Below, piece by piece: positions 34,283-43,712 of a DNA stretch of 45,915 nt; within the stretch, counting starts at the first letter, position 1; every line of letters begins with the position of its first letter. The notes below the pieces were generated by a model. That model did no database searches and was not told the DNA's origin. It worked only from the letters and a program-made list of their open reading frames with translations. A program made the translations under genes and the position numbers. The DNA comes from Chromatiales bacterium (GTDB lineage: Bacteria > Pseudomonadota > Gammaproteobacteria > JAHELT01): assembly GCA_024644045.1 (NCBI GenBank), contig JAHELT010000019.1, positions 1 through 45,915 of the forward strand, written 5' to 3'.

Positions 34283-34489
34283 CTACAGAACTTCCCAGGG
34301 ACTCTTTGGCGCAATCACCACTGCCATGGTGCTCAGCACCCGCTCAACCACCACTTCCATGCCCTCTTCGCGGTACTTGGCCTGCAGCAGTGCAAGTTCC
34401 TGATCGACCCGCGCCTCGGTGCCGTGCACACGAAACGCGAAGCCTTCCTGTCCGCGCGACTGCCGATTCAACCCGGTTGTGTCATGCAT
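34283..34489 (-). CDS. Small hypothetical protein, 68 aa
   Basis: The product is short and soluble, with a helical centre (DQELALLQAKYREEGMEVVVERVLST) and a hydrophobic C-terminal strand (MAVVIAPKSPW). It begins 12 nt after the stop of the zinc-ribbon gene on the same strand, and normal codon use suggests it is real. No family is recognised. Operon partnership with the zinc-ribbon protein is the only functional hint. Confidence 0.6.
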   Translation of the reverse strand: MHDTTGLNRQSRGQEGFAFRVHGTEARVDQELALLQAKYREEGMEVVVERVLSTMAVVIAPKSPWEVL

Positions 34490-34501
34490 GATGGCAGCTC
34501 T

Positions 34502-34732
34502 TCAGGCGACGAAGCGGTGCGATTCGCGCGAGTACTCGACAGCGTGTCCGTCCATGGTCGCCCAGTTCATTTCGGTAGCCTGGGGGCTGTCGAAACGGAA
34601 CGTGCGCGTGCCGCAGCCCTGACACCGGATGTAGTACTGGTTGGACGGGTAGTCGGAATCGACCTGATCGGTGGAGTACTCGATCATCTCTCCGGTGTGG
34701 CCGCAGCCACAGCGATACTCGACTGCAATCAT
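34502..34732 (-). CDS. Small zinc-ribbon-like protein, 76 aa
   Basis: Two metal-binding knuckles are visible: CGCGH (about residues 8-12) and CQGC (about residues 37-40), typical of a small zinc ribbon. The rest is hydrophilic, with YSTDQVDSDYPSNQYYIRC between them. The ATG at 34732 follows a GGGG-containing leader; a longer frame upstream would lack homology-like composition. Such proteins may bind nucleic acid or metal, but no specific family is recognised. It precedes the 68-aa gene by 12 nt. Confidence 0.65.
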   Translation of the reverse strand: MIAVEYRCGCGHTGEMIEYSTDQVDSDYPSNQYYIRCQGCGTRTFRFDSPQATEMNWATMDGHAVEYSRESHRFVA

Positions 34733-35042
34733 TCGTGTACCCCGCGTTAACGTCTCTGGTCTTGCGGCAGCATGTACTGTGCCAACCCGCCGCCAAGCTT
34801 CGCACCGGGTCCCGGAAACTTCGTTAAGTGGCTGTATAGAAAGCGCTTTGTGGATTTCTGGCGCGCTGTGTCCCGGGTTTGTAGGAATGTGACAAATCAC
34901 GCGGTTTGCGACGATTTCGGGTCAGGTCCTGACCACGCCCACACGCGCTCACGACAGCCGGTAAAACGCGCGGCGCACGCCCGCCGCTGTGCAGACCTGT
35001 TACCATGCGCAGGCCCGTGCCGACCCGTGGTGATTTCCTCCC
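34733..35042. other. 310-bp intergenic region with a 15-bp palindrome before the peptide ABC operon
   Basis: The gap separates the divergent zinc-ribbon gene and the ABC operon. A perfect palindrome with 7-bp arms around one T (GGTCAGGTCCTGACC, 34920-34934) lies about 110 nt before the GTG of the binding-protein gene. It could be an operator or a fragment of a dispersed GGTCAG-type repeat. The surrounding stretch is more AT-rich than the genes. I could not name a promoter with confidence. Confidence 0.4.
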
Positions 35043-37127
35043 GTGCGCATCAAACAGCTGCTGACAGTCACGCCCATCGTGCTCGTGGGGCTGCTTGTCC
35101 AGGCCTACTTCTGGGTACCCACCTACGAGGACCAGACCGCCGGCGCTGCGCAGCGGCTGAGCAAGTTCATCGAGGCTTCGATTGGCGATGCCAAGCTGCT
35201 GAATCCGGCGCTGCACGCCGACGCGTCGAGCATGAAAATCGTGGACAAGGTGTTCGACACACTGCTCGATTTCGACGAGCAGCTGCAACTGCGCGGCCGC
35301 CTTGCTACCCGCTGGCAGCTCACCGAAAAAGCGTACCTGACAGTGCTGCCGGGCGCCGCGCTCGCCCGGGGGGTGGTCGACGACGCGGCGGGACTGCGCG
35401 CCGTCATCCGAAGCGGGATCGACAGCGGATTGATAGAGATGCCGCCCGGTCTGCTCGCCGGCATCGAGGTCCTCCCGGCCCGCACGCTGAGCATACCCGC
35501 CGGCGATACCGGGAGCGTCGAGGTGAGCGTCAACGCACCGGCGCGCCTGCAGTTCGATCTGCGCCGCGTCGAGCAGCGATTCTTCGAGCGGCTGCGCCCG
35601 GTGCTCGGCACGGATTATGCGCAACAGGCCGACTACGAGGCCTGGCATGCGCGCGTCGACGAGCCGCTGCGCGAACCGCTGCTGGCAACGCTGCGCGAGC
35701 GGTTCCCGGTGTTCGAGCACAACCCCGAGATCGGTTTCGAGCTGCGTCGCGGCGTTCGCTTCCACGACGGCCATGCGTTCGATGCGGGCGACGTGAAGTT
35801 CACTTACGAGGCGATCATGAACCCGCGCAACCTTTCGCCGCGGACCGCCGATTTCGAGCCGATCAAGACCATTGAGGTGCTCGGCCCGCACCGGCTGCGG
35901 GTGGTGTACAAACGCCTGTTCTCGACCGCCGTGAACGTATGGACGGCGATGGGCATACTGCCCGAGCATCTGCTCAGCGACACGGTGCTGGCCAGAGAGA
36001 TGGAGGAGCGGGAGCTCGGCACGGCGGCACGCGACGGCTTCGGCATGCGTGACAGCCGCTTCAACCGCAATCCCGTGGGCACCGGTCCGTTCCGGTTCGT
36101 CGCCTGGCGCAGCGACGAGCTGGTGCACCTGCGCCGCAACGAGCAGTACTGGGACGGTGCTCCCCACTACCAGGACTACTTCTTCCGCATCATCCCCGAC
36201 ACGCTGACCCGCGAGGTCGAGTTCCGCACCGGCGCGGCGGACAGCTACAACCCCGAGCCCTACCAGGTCGCGCGCTATCGCAACGACCCCCGCTACCGCG
36301 TGTACTCGAGCCCCAGCACCGGCTACACCTACATCGGGTACAACAATCGCCGTGCGCTGTTTCGCGATCCGCGCGTGCGCCGCGCCCTGGGTATGGCGAT
36401 CAACGTGGATGAGATCATCAGGTACGTGCTGCACGGCGAGGGCGAAAGAATCACCGGGCCGTATCCGAAGACCACCCACTTCTACCCGCAGGATCTGGCA
36501 CCGCTCGCCTACGATCCGGATGCCGCGCTGCGCCTGCTGCAGGAAGCCGGTTGGCTACGCAACGCCGACGGCTGGCTGGAGAAAGACGGAAAAATCTTCG
36601 AGTTCAACCTGATCACTAACAACGGCAACGATAAGCGCCGTCATATCCTGTCCATTGCGCAGGACGCGTGGAAACGAATCGGCGTCAAGTGCAATACCGA
36701 AGTGTTCGAGTGGGCGGTGTTTCTGGAGGACTTCATCAACCCGGGTGATTTCGACGCGGTGGTGCTGGGCTGGCTGCTGGACATCAACGCGGATCAGTAC
36801 CAGCTCTGGCATTCCAGCCAGGCCACGCCGAAAAAGCTGAACTTCGTCGGCTACGTGAACCCGCGGGCCGACGCGTTGATCGAAGAGATCCGTCTCGAGT
36901 ACGACACACAGAAGCAGATTGCGCTGACCCGGGAGCTGCATCGGGTAGTCGCCGACGACCAGCCTTACACCTTTCTGTTCGCGCCGCGCAAGAACGAGGT
37001 GCTGGACCCGAAGATCGTGATGGTCACGGCCGACGGCGGCATCGAACCGCTGCGTGCCGACCGGCGCGGTGAGCTGTATTTCTTCTTCAGCCGCTGGCGC
37101 AAGCTCGCGCACGCGCCGGACTTCTGA
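35043..37127 (+). CDS. Peptide ABC transporter substrate-binding protein, family 5, enlarged
   Basis: The 694-residue protein has an N-terminal hydrophobic segment (about residues 5-26) serving as signal or anchor. It is followed by a family 5 peptide-binding protein: KIVDKVFDTLLDFDEQ, then much later VRFHDGHAFDAGDVKFTYEAIM, NPVGTGPFRFVAW, DPRVRRALGMAINVDEII and a C-terminal YTFLFAPRK. Family members are usually 500-550 residues. Here about 110 residues are inserted between the first strands (LATRWQLTEKA) and the typical VRFHDG motif. It starts with GTG and is followed 2 nt later by the first permease, so it heads the operon. Cargo is probably di- or oligopeptides. Confidence 0.9.
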   Translation: MRIKQLLTVTPIVLVGLLVQAYFWVPTYEDQTAGAAQRLSKFIEASIGDAKLLNPALHADASSMKIVDKVFDTLLDFDEQLQLRGRLATRWQLTEKAYLTVLPGAALARGVVDDAAGLRAVIRSGIDSGLIEMPPGLLAGIEVLPARTLSIPAGDTGSVEVSVNAPARLQFDLRRVEQRFFERLRPVLGTDYAQQADYEAWHARVDEPLREPLLATLRERFPVFEHNPEIGFELRRGVRFHDGHAFDAGDVKFTYEAIMNPRNLSPRTADFEPIKTIEVLGPHRLRVVYKRLFSTAVNVWTAMGILPEHLLSDTVLAREMEERELGTAARDGFGMRDSRFNRNPVGTGPFRFVAWRSDELVHLRRNEQYWDGAPHYQDYFFRIIPDTLTREVEFRTGAADSYNPEPYQVARYRNDPRYRVYSSPSTGYTYIGYNNRRALFRDPRVRRALGMAINVDEIIRYVLHGEGERITGPYPKTTHFYPQDLAPLAYDPDAALRLLQEAGWLRNADGWLEKDGKIFEFNLITNNGNDKRRHILSIAQDAWKRIGVKCNTEVFEWAVFLEDFINPGDFDAVVLGWLLDINADQYQLWHSSQATPKKLNFVGYVNPRADALIEEIRLEYDTQKQIALTRELHRVVADDQPYTFLFAPRKNEVLDPKIVMVTADGGIEPLRADRRGELYFFFSRWRKLAHAPDF

Positions 37128-37129
37128 GC

Positions 37130-38092
37130 GTGGGGCAGTATCTGCTGCGTAACCTCCTGCAGCGCCTGGTGCTGCTGGTCATCGTCTCGTTTCTGGTGCA
37201 CGCCCTGGTGCATTTAGCGCCCGGCGAGCCCGCGGAGGTGGATCCCAACAACCCGCGTTTCAAGCCTGAGGACGTCGCCAAGATCCGCGCTGCGTTTCAT
37301 CTCGACGAACCGCTGCACGTGCAGTACGGGCTGTGGATCCGCGATCTCGCCAGCGGCGAGCTGCGGTCCTTCAAGGACGGTCAGCCGGTGCTGCCGAAAA
37401 TCTGGGACCGGTTTCTGAACTCGCTGCCGCTGTTCGTGTGCGCTACGCTGATCGTGTGGACGCTGTCGTTTCCCACCGGCATTCATGCCGCGATCCGGCG
37501 GGGTTCCACCTACGATAGAAGCACCACGTTCATCGCTTACGCGCTGATCTCGATCCCGGGCTTCTTCCTTTCCTACCTCGCCATTCTGTGGGTAGTGAAC
37601 ACCTTCGGCGTGCCGGTGATCGGGATGCACACCTTCGGCAACGAGGACGCGCCGCGATGGTTTCGCGGCATGGACAGGCTCTGGCATCTGGTGGTGCCGT
37701 CGCTGATGCTGGCGGTGGGCGGCGTCGCCATTCTCTCGCGCTACGTGCGCACCCAGATGCTGGAGGTGATCGGCCAGGATTACGTGCGCACGGCACGCGC
37801 CAAGGGACTGGACGAAAACACGGTGATCTACAGCCACGCCCTGCGCAACGCGCTGCTGCCGTTCGTCACCATGTTCGGCCTGATGCTGCCGGAGCTGGTC
37901 AGCGGCGCCGTCATCATCGAGCAGATCTTCGCCTGGCCCGGCATCGGGCGGCTCAGCTTCGACGCCATACTGGCGCGCGACTACCCGGTGGTGCTGACGG
38001 TAACGCTGATCGCGGCGATGGTCACGCTGGCGGGCACCTTCCTGTCCGACATTCTCTATGCGGTCGTCGACCCGCGAATCCGACTGAGCTGA
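37130..38092 (+). CDS. Dipeptide/oligopeptide ABC transporter permease, DppB-type
   Basis: The 320-residue permease begins with the usual first helix (LLRNLLQRLVLLVIVSFLVHALVHLAPGEP) and periplasmic loop, followed by five helices. The EAA loop reads RARAKGLDENTV-like (RTARAKGLDENTVIYSHALRNALLPF). The closing motif FDAILARDYPVV and the C-terminal YAVVDPRIRLS are typical of DppB/OppB. It starts with GTG 2 nt after the binding-protein stop and ends 1 nt before the next permease. Confidence 0.92.
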   Translation: MGQYLLRNLLQRLVLLVIVSFLVHALVHLAPGEPAEVDPNNPRFKPEDVAKIRAAFHLDEPLHVQYGLWIRDLASGELRSFKDGQPVLPKIWDRFLNSLPLFVCATLIVWTLSFPTGIHAAIRRGSTYDRSTTFIAYALISIPGFFLSYLAILWVVNTFGVPVIGMHTFGNEDAPRWFRGMDRLWHLVVPSLMLAVGGVAILSRYVRTQMLEVIGQDYVRTARAKGLDENTVIYSHALRNALLPFVTMFGLMLPELVSGAVIIEQIFAWPGIGRLSFDAILARDYPVVLTVTLIAAMVTLAGTFLSDILYAVVDPRIRLS

Positions 38093-38093
38093 G

Positions 38094-39056
38094 ATGCAAG
38101 CCGCGCCCGCCACACCCGCAAACACCGCGACGCTCGTCGATTCGCCCTGGCGCCGGGTGTGGCAGGTGCTGCGCCGCGACCGGCTCGCTATGGGCGGGCT
38201 CTGCGTCCTGGTCGCGCTGACGGTGGTCGCCCTGCTGGGCAAAGCGGCCACCGAATGGATCGTGCTGTTCGATCCGGCGACGGTGCGACTGGTCGATAAG
38301 TTCCGCCCGCCCTTGAGCCAGGCCTCGGCGCTGCTGCCGGTCCGTGATCTGCCGCCGGGCGGCATCTACCTGCTCGGCACGGATGCGCTGGGGCGCGATG
38401 TGTTCGCGCGCATGCTGCAGGGCTCGTTTGTCTCAATGTCGATCGGCCTGGTCGCGGTCAGCATCTCCGTGGTGGTGGGGGTGGTGCTCGGCGGCATCGC
38501 GGGTTATTACGCGGACGTGCGTCTGGGGCCGGTGACGGTGGACGCCCTGATCATGCGCTTCACCGATGCGATGCTGTGCATTCCGGTGTTTTTTCTGATT
38601 CTGGTCGTGGTAGCGCTGCTGCCGGCGAGCATCTACAACATCATGATCGTCATCGGGCTGACCCGCTGGATGGGAATCGCCCGTTTCGTGCGCGCCGAGT
38701 TCCTGTCGCTGCGCGAACAGGACTTCGTGGTGGCGGCACATGCCCTGGGTCTGCCCGCGCCGCGGATCATCTTCCTGCACATGATGCCGAACGCGGTTGC
38801 ACCGGTGCTGGTCACCGCGACCATCGGCGTGGCGACCGCCATTCTCACCGAGTCCGCGTTAAGCTTTCTGGGCTTCGGGGTACAGCCGCCGTTCGCCACC
38901 TGGGGTAACATCCTGGCGGACGGCAAGAACTTCATCTTCGATGCGCCCTGGCTGTTCTTCATCCCGGGGTGCGCCATTTTTGCGATCGTGCTGGCTTTCA
39001 ACCTGCTGGGCGAAGGCATGCGCGAAGCGTTCAACCCGAAACTGCAGCGGCGTTGA
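38094..39056 (+). CDS. Dipeptide/oligopeptide ABC transporter permease, DppC-type
   Basis: The 320-residue protein has a DppC/OppC layout: a first helix near residues 35-60, a periplasmic loop with LLGTDALGRDVFARMLQGS, four or five helices, and an EAA loop HALGLPAPRIIFLHMMPNAVAP. The C-terminus has LSFLGFGVQPPFATWGNIL and NLLGEGMREAFNPK, both family hallmarks. It partners the preceding permease. The ATG lies one base after the previous stop, and the next gene begins 8 nt after its own stop. Confidence 0.92.
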   Translation: MQAAPATPANTATLVDSPWRRVWQVLRRDRLAMGGLCVLVALTVVALLGKAATEWIVLFDPATVRLVDKFRPPLSQASALLPVRDLPPGGIYLLGTDALGRDVFARMLQGSFVSMSIGLVAVSISVVVGVVLGGIAGYYADVRLGPVTVDALIMRFTDAMLCIPVFFLILVVVALLPASIYNIMIVIGLTRWMGIARFVRAEFLSLREQDFVVAAHALGLPAPRIIFLHMMPNAVAPVLVTATIGVATAILTESALSFLGFGVQPPFATWGNILADGKNFIFDAPWLFFIPGCAIFAIVLAFNLLGEGMREAFNPKLQRR

Positions 39057-39064
39057 GGCCGGAC

Positions 39065-40038
39065 ATGGGTAAGCAGGTGCTGAGCGTCGAGGCGCTGCAC
39101 GTTTCTTTTTTCACCGACGACGGCGAACTTGCGGTGGTGCGCAACGTGAGCTTCAGCGTGGCGGGCGGTGAGACGCTCGCGCTGGTCGGCGAGTCCGGAT
39201 GCGGCAAGTCGGTCACCGCGCTGGCCATCATGGGGCTGCTCGACGCGCCGGGACGCATCGTCGGTGGAACGGTGAGGCTCGGTGATCGGGAAATCTCCGC
39301 GCTGCCCGAGGCGCAGATGCGCGAGCTGCGCGGTGCGCAGATCGGCATGATCTTCCAGGAACCGATGACCTCGCTCAACCCGGTGTTCACCATCGGCCGC
39401 CAGCTGGGTGAAGTGCTGCGCCTGCACAAGGGTCACGACGAGGCCGCCGCCACAGCCGCCAGCATCGCGCTGCTGGAACGGGTGCGCATTCCCGCCGCCC
39501 GCACGCGCCTGCAGCAATACCCGCACGAGCTGTCGGGCGGAATGAAACAGCGGGTAATGATCGCCATGGCACTCGCCTGCGAACCGCAGCTGCTGATCGC
39601 CGACGAGCCGACCACTGCGCTGGACGTCACGATTCAAGCGCAGATACTGGAGCTCCTGGATGAACTGCAGGCCGAGCTCGGTATGGCCGTGCTGCTGATC
39701 ACGCACAACCTTGCGGTGGTCGCGCAATACGCACAGCAGGTCGCCGTGATGTACGCCGGCGAAATCGCCGAACAGGCGCCGGCCCGCACATTGTTTACCG
39801 ATCCACAGCACCCTTACACGCAAGCCCTGCTGCGCTCGCTGCCCGGTGTCGTGGCGCCGGGGCATCAGCTCAACGTGATCCAGGGCACAGTGCCGACGCC
39901 GCTCGAGTTTCCGGCAGGTTGCCGCTACGCGACACGCTGCGCGGAGGCGCTTTCGCGCTGCGCACTTGAGATCCCCCCACCCGCCGGGCGCGACGCACAC
40001 ACGTTCGCCTGCTGGCAGCGGCTTGCGGACACCCGCAC

Positions 40039-40042
<4 letters not shown>
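39065..40042 (+). CDS. Dipeptide/oligopeptide ABC transporter ATPase, DppD-type
   Basis: The 325-residue ATPase contains Walker [20 protein letters not shown], signature [12 protein letters not shown], Walker [12 protein letters not shown] and ITHNLA with the switch His. The C-terminal domain has the RYATRC tail and FACWQ, as in DppD/OppD; some members carry an iron-sulfur cluster in this region. The ATG at 39065 was preferred because the family's N-terminal strand begins there and GAGG lies just upstream. Its stop overlaps the next gene's start by four bases. Confidence 0.92.
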
Positions 40043-41040
<998 letters not shown>

Positions 41041-41158
41041 GTGACGGAGTTCACGTTAAGGCAGCTTTGGCGCTTGTGCAGCCGCGCGCTTCCGCTACCA
41101 TCAGGGTAAAATTGTTATTAATATGCTAAGGTTATCGTCGGAAGACGGAGCGCGAACC

Positions 41159-41530
41159 GTGGGCAAAATCGTCGTACTCACTCAGCGTGGCATCAAGATC
41201 AGCGAGTGGCCGGTCAACGGCAGCGGACTGAGTATTGGCCGTGCCCCGACCAATGATATCCAGATCAACAACCCGGGTGTCAGCGCACACCATGCCAAGC
41301 TGGTTGCCGACAACGAGCAGTTCATTCTCGAAGACCTGAACAGCCGCAACGGCACCTACGTCAATCTGGACCGTATCACCCGCAAGGTCCTGCAGAACGG
41401 CGATACGATCAACTTCCCCAACTGCAAGCTGAAGTTCGTGCTTGGCGACGACGACAGCGGACAGACATACAACGACTTCGCCAGCTGGTGGCGTGCGCGC
41501 AAGACCGGGCAGGAGAAAGCTGTTTCCTGA
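41159..41530 (+). CDS. FHA domain protein
   Basis: The product (123 residues from this start) is a stand-alone forkhead-associated domain that binds phosphothreonine peptides. The signature is complete: LSIGRAPTNDIQINNPGVSAHHAKL, then LEDLNSRNGTYVN, with the Gly-Arg, Ser-x-x-His and Asn-Gly contacts in place. I choose the GTG at 41159 because GGAG precedes it by 8 nt. An ATG at 41123 would add 12 residues but has no ribosome-binding site. No Ser/Thr kinase or phosphatase gene is in the window, so its partner lies elsewhere. A possible promoter, TTGTGC and TACCAT 16 bp apart, lies at 41074-41101. A bidirectional terminator follows. Confidence 0.88.
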   Translation: MGKIVVLTQRGIKISEWPVNGSGLSIGRAPTNDIQINNPGVSAHHAKLVADNEQFILEDLNSRNGTYVNLDRITRKVLQNGDTINFPNCKLKFVLGDDDSGQTYNDFASWWRARKTGQEKAVS

Positions 41531-41540
41531 ACTCATAAAA

Positions 41541-41567
41541 AAGGCCGCATGAAGCGGCCTTTTTTTA
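41541..41567. terminator. Bidirectional rho-independent terminator between the FHA and HU genes
   Basis: AAGGCCGC (41541-41548) pairs with GCGGCCTT (41554-41561) around a 5-nt loop, flanked by an A-run on the left and a T-run on the right. It can end transcription from the FHA gene on the plus strand and from HU on the minus strand. Confidence 0.92.
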
Positions 41568-41581
41568 TCTTGCCGTACGCC

Positions 41582-41920
41582 TCAGGAGACGGCCATGTCC
41601 TTGAGCCGTTTCAGCGGCGTGACGCGCACCTTGACGCTGGCGGGGCGCGCCGCGACGTCCATCGTTTCGCCAGGACGAAACGGATTGGGAACATTCTTCT
41701 GCGCTTTACGCGCGGGCACTTTTACGGTCTTGATCTTGAGCAGACCGGGAAGTGTGAAAGTACCGACGCCGCGCTTCTTGACGTGGCGCTCGACCACGTT
41801 GGACAGCTCGTCGAGAAGGGTTTTGACCTCTTTCTTTCCGACGCCCGTACTCTCCGCAAGCTCCGTAATCAATTGAGTCTTACTCATCGCCTCTTTCAAA
41901 GCGGTTGTCTTTGCTGCCAT
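41582..41920 (-). CDS. HU-family DNA-binding protein
   Basis: The 112-residue protein is a histone-like HU/IHF-family member: MSKTQLITELAESTGVGKKEV (helical part), the DNA-binding arm region NPFRPGETMDVAARPASVKVRVTP, and a short C-terminal helix. The motif TFTLPGLLKIKTVKVPARKAQKN links them. It is a little longer than the 90-residue HU of E. coli, with about 12 extra N-terminal residues before MSKTQ; a start at that internal Met (41884) is possible. An AGGGAG site lies upstream of the ATG at 41920. It bends and compacts DNA. Confidence 0.92.
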   Translation of the reverse strand: MAAKTTALKEAMSKTQLITELAESTGVGKKEVKTLLDELSNVVERHVKKRGVGTFTLPGLLKIKTVKVPARKAQKNVPNPFRPGETMDVAARPASVKVRVTPLKRLKDMAVS

Positions 41921-42009
41921 TGTTACTCCCTAGAGTAGTGAACGGAATCCGACAGGCGGTCTTTTACGTCCGCACCTGGCGGTCGTGAATGTACTGCTGG
42001 CGGGAAACC

Positions 42010-42050
42010 GGCGGGATTCTATAGAACCTGGATGGGAAAAAAAAGCAAAA
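42010..42050 (-). promoter_or_regulatory. Candidate HU promoter region
   Basis: On the minus strand, TATAGAAT lies about 100 nt upstream of the HU start, after a T-rich run (42036-42051). The T-run may also help end transcription of the cupin gene. No clear -35 box at the right spacing is visible. The rest of the 239-bp gap (41921-42159) shows no gene. Confidence 0.35.
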
Positions 42051-42159
42051 AACGCCTTACTACAGCAAGAAAATGCACTTTTCGACGATCGGCGCCTCGA
42101 TGCCACCCTCGCAACGCCGACCCGGCGGACGCCGTTGCAGGACGCGGATCGCCCCCGGC

Positions 42160-42519
42160 TTATTCCAGCAACTCAGTATCCTCGTGCGCATAAGGCGGCA
42201 CGCACATGCACAGGAAACGCAACCGCTCCGTGCCGGTGTTGCGGATCTTGTGCGCGGTCTGAGGCGGTATGCATACCGTATCTCCGGGCTGCAAGACGAA
42301 CGTGCGCCCGGCGAGTGTCACCTCACCGCGGCCGGCAAGCACGTGGTACAACTCCTCGCTGTCCGAGTGCCGGTGCAGGCGTGTTTCGGCCCCCGGTTCC
42401 ACCATCGCCTCGGCCAGGCTCTGCCGTGCGTTGCCGTGCACGCCGGGATGCATGAGCTCGCGGATCTGCGAGCCGTCCCTGGTGGTGTAAACGGGGTTAT
42501 CGGCGTAGCGGGATCTCAT
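42160..42519 (-). CDS. Cupin-domain protein
   Basis: The 119-residue protein is a single-domain cupin. The first metal motif GAETRLHRHSDSEELYHVLAG (two His, one Glu) and the second, PGDTVCIPPQTAHKIRN (His), are intact, so it should bind a divalent metal. Substrates of small cupins vary widely; none is inferred. Its ATG overlaps the stop of the SRAP gene by four bases, so it is the last gene of a coupled minus-strand unit. Confidence 0.88.
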   Translation of the reverse strand: MRSRYADNPVYTTRDGSQIRELMHPGVHGNARQSLAEAMVEPGAETRLHRHSDSEELYHVLAGRGEVTLAGRTFVLQPGDTVCIPPQTAHKIRNTGTERLRFLCMCVPPYAHEDTELLE

Positions 42520-43160
42520 GCCGCAACGGGAAGCATGCACTCGGGGCCGTCGTTGCGCGAACTGTTCACGAACTTGGAGACCCGGGTCAGGTGCAACGCC
42601 TGGTCCCGGGCGCCCGCGATCAGCTTGCCCAAGGCAGCCGGGTCTCCGTCGCTCAACCACTCGCGGACCCGGTCGTGTGGCAGGCACACCGGCATGCGGT
42701 CGTGGATGCACTGCATTTCGGCGTTGGCCGCCGTGGTCAGGACGCAGCAACGCATCTCGCCCTGTGCGTCTACGTCGAACAGGCCGGCGAGGGCGAGCAC
42801 CGGTTGCCGCCCAGTAATGTAGAACGGCAACCTTTCGTCGCCTTCCCGACGCCACTCGTAAAACCCGTTGACCGGAACCACGGCGCGCCGCCGGCGCATG
42901 GACTCACGGAACGACGGCAATCGCCAGGCCGTTTCCGCGCGCGCGTTGATGAGCAGGTTGCGCTGCTTCGGGTTGCGCGGCGTCAGTCCCCACCGCATCT
43001 CCGCGATTTCCAGGCCTTCCCCGGCGAACAGGGCGTGCACCGGATCGCTCGGCGCCAGATTGTAGCGCGGCGTGAAACGCGCCGGGTCCAGCGACAATCC
43101 AAGGTCGTCCAGGAAAGCCTGCACGCCCTCGTGGTCGTGCACGTTCATACGCCCGCACAT
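42516..43160 (-). CDS. SRAP-domain abasic-site-processing protein (YedK/HMCES family)
   Basis: The 214-residue protein begins MCGRM. After removal of the initiator Met, Cys2 becomes the N-terminal nucleophile that forms a thiazolidine crosslink with abasic sites in single-stranded DNA, protecting them at stalled forks. The supporting residues Asn72 (NARAET), Glu102 (GFYEW) and His153 (CIHDRMP) match the family pattern, and the length matches E. coli YedK (222 aa). A longer upstream frame is rejected because the Cys2 start is functionally required. It overlaps the cupin gene by four bases. Confidence 0.93.
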   Translation of the reverse strand: MCGRMNVHDHEGVQAFLDDLGLSLDPARFTPRYNLAPSDPVHALFAGEGLEIAEMRWGLTPRNPKQRNLLINARAETAWRLPSFRESMRRRRAVVPVNGFYEWRREGDERLPFYITGRQPVLALAGLFDVDAQGEMRCCVLTTAANAEMQCIHDRMPVCLPHDRVREWLSDGDPAALGKLIAGARDQALHLTRVSKFVNSSRNDGPECMLPVAA

Positions 43161-43177
43161 CGTCTGGCGCAACGGGC

Positions 43178-43657
43178 TCAGGTATTGACGCCGGGCAGCT
43201 GCCGGGCGCCTTCGACCGTCACCCCGTCGGTCATCCAGCAGCCGTTGCACTCGGCGTGCGTCTGACGGCTCAGGTAGAACCGGAACGCGATCGCCACATA
43301 ATCCGGCGTCAGCACCGACACCTGAAGTCGCGCCTGATCGTCGACTACCTCGACCTCGCCGTACTCGATCAGCCGCGGTTCGAGCATGACGCGGTAGGGT
43401 GAGTGCTTGATCATGTGAATGAACCGCGGCAGCGGCCCGGTCGCGCGTTTGTTGCTGGGCGAAGCGAATCGGAACGCGATGGCTATTCCGTTGTTCTCGC
43501 TGTCGTTGCTGCGCAACGCCTCCATCTGGCAGCGGACGACCTGCTCCGGCGACAATGAGTCGTTGGGCGACGCATCCACTGATTCCGCCGCCGCCGGTGC
43601 GGCGAGCAGCCCGGCCCACAGCAACGCAGCGCAAACGGCCATGCTTGTCGTGTTCAT
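43178..43657 (-). CDS. Exported protein, DUF4864-like
   Basis: The 159-residue protein has a signal peptide (about residues 1-24, cleavage after AAA). The mature part, with RCQMEALRSNDSENNGIAIAFRFASPSNKR, HMIKHSPYRVML and a C-terminal RFYLSRQ...W segment, resembles the DUF4864 pattern. GGAGAT lies 5 nt before the ATG. No enzymatic residues are evident. It lies 17 nt upstream of the SRAP gene and is probably co-transcribed with it. Confidence 0.72.
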   Translation of the reverse strand: MNTTSMAVCAALLWAGLLAAPAAAESVDASPNDSLSPEQVVRCQMEALRSNDSENNGIAIAFRFASPSNKRATGPLPRFIHMIKHSPYRVMLEPRLIEYGEVEVVDDQARLQVSVLTPDYVAIAFRFYLSRQTHAECNGCWMTDGVTVEGARQLPGVNT

Positions 43658-43712
43658 CGGTGATCTCCGTGGCTTGGATCCGACCGTCAAGGATAGACCG
43701 TTTACGAAGCGC

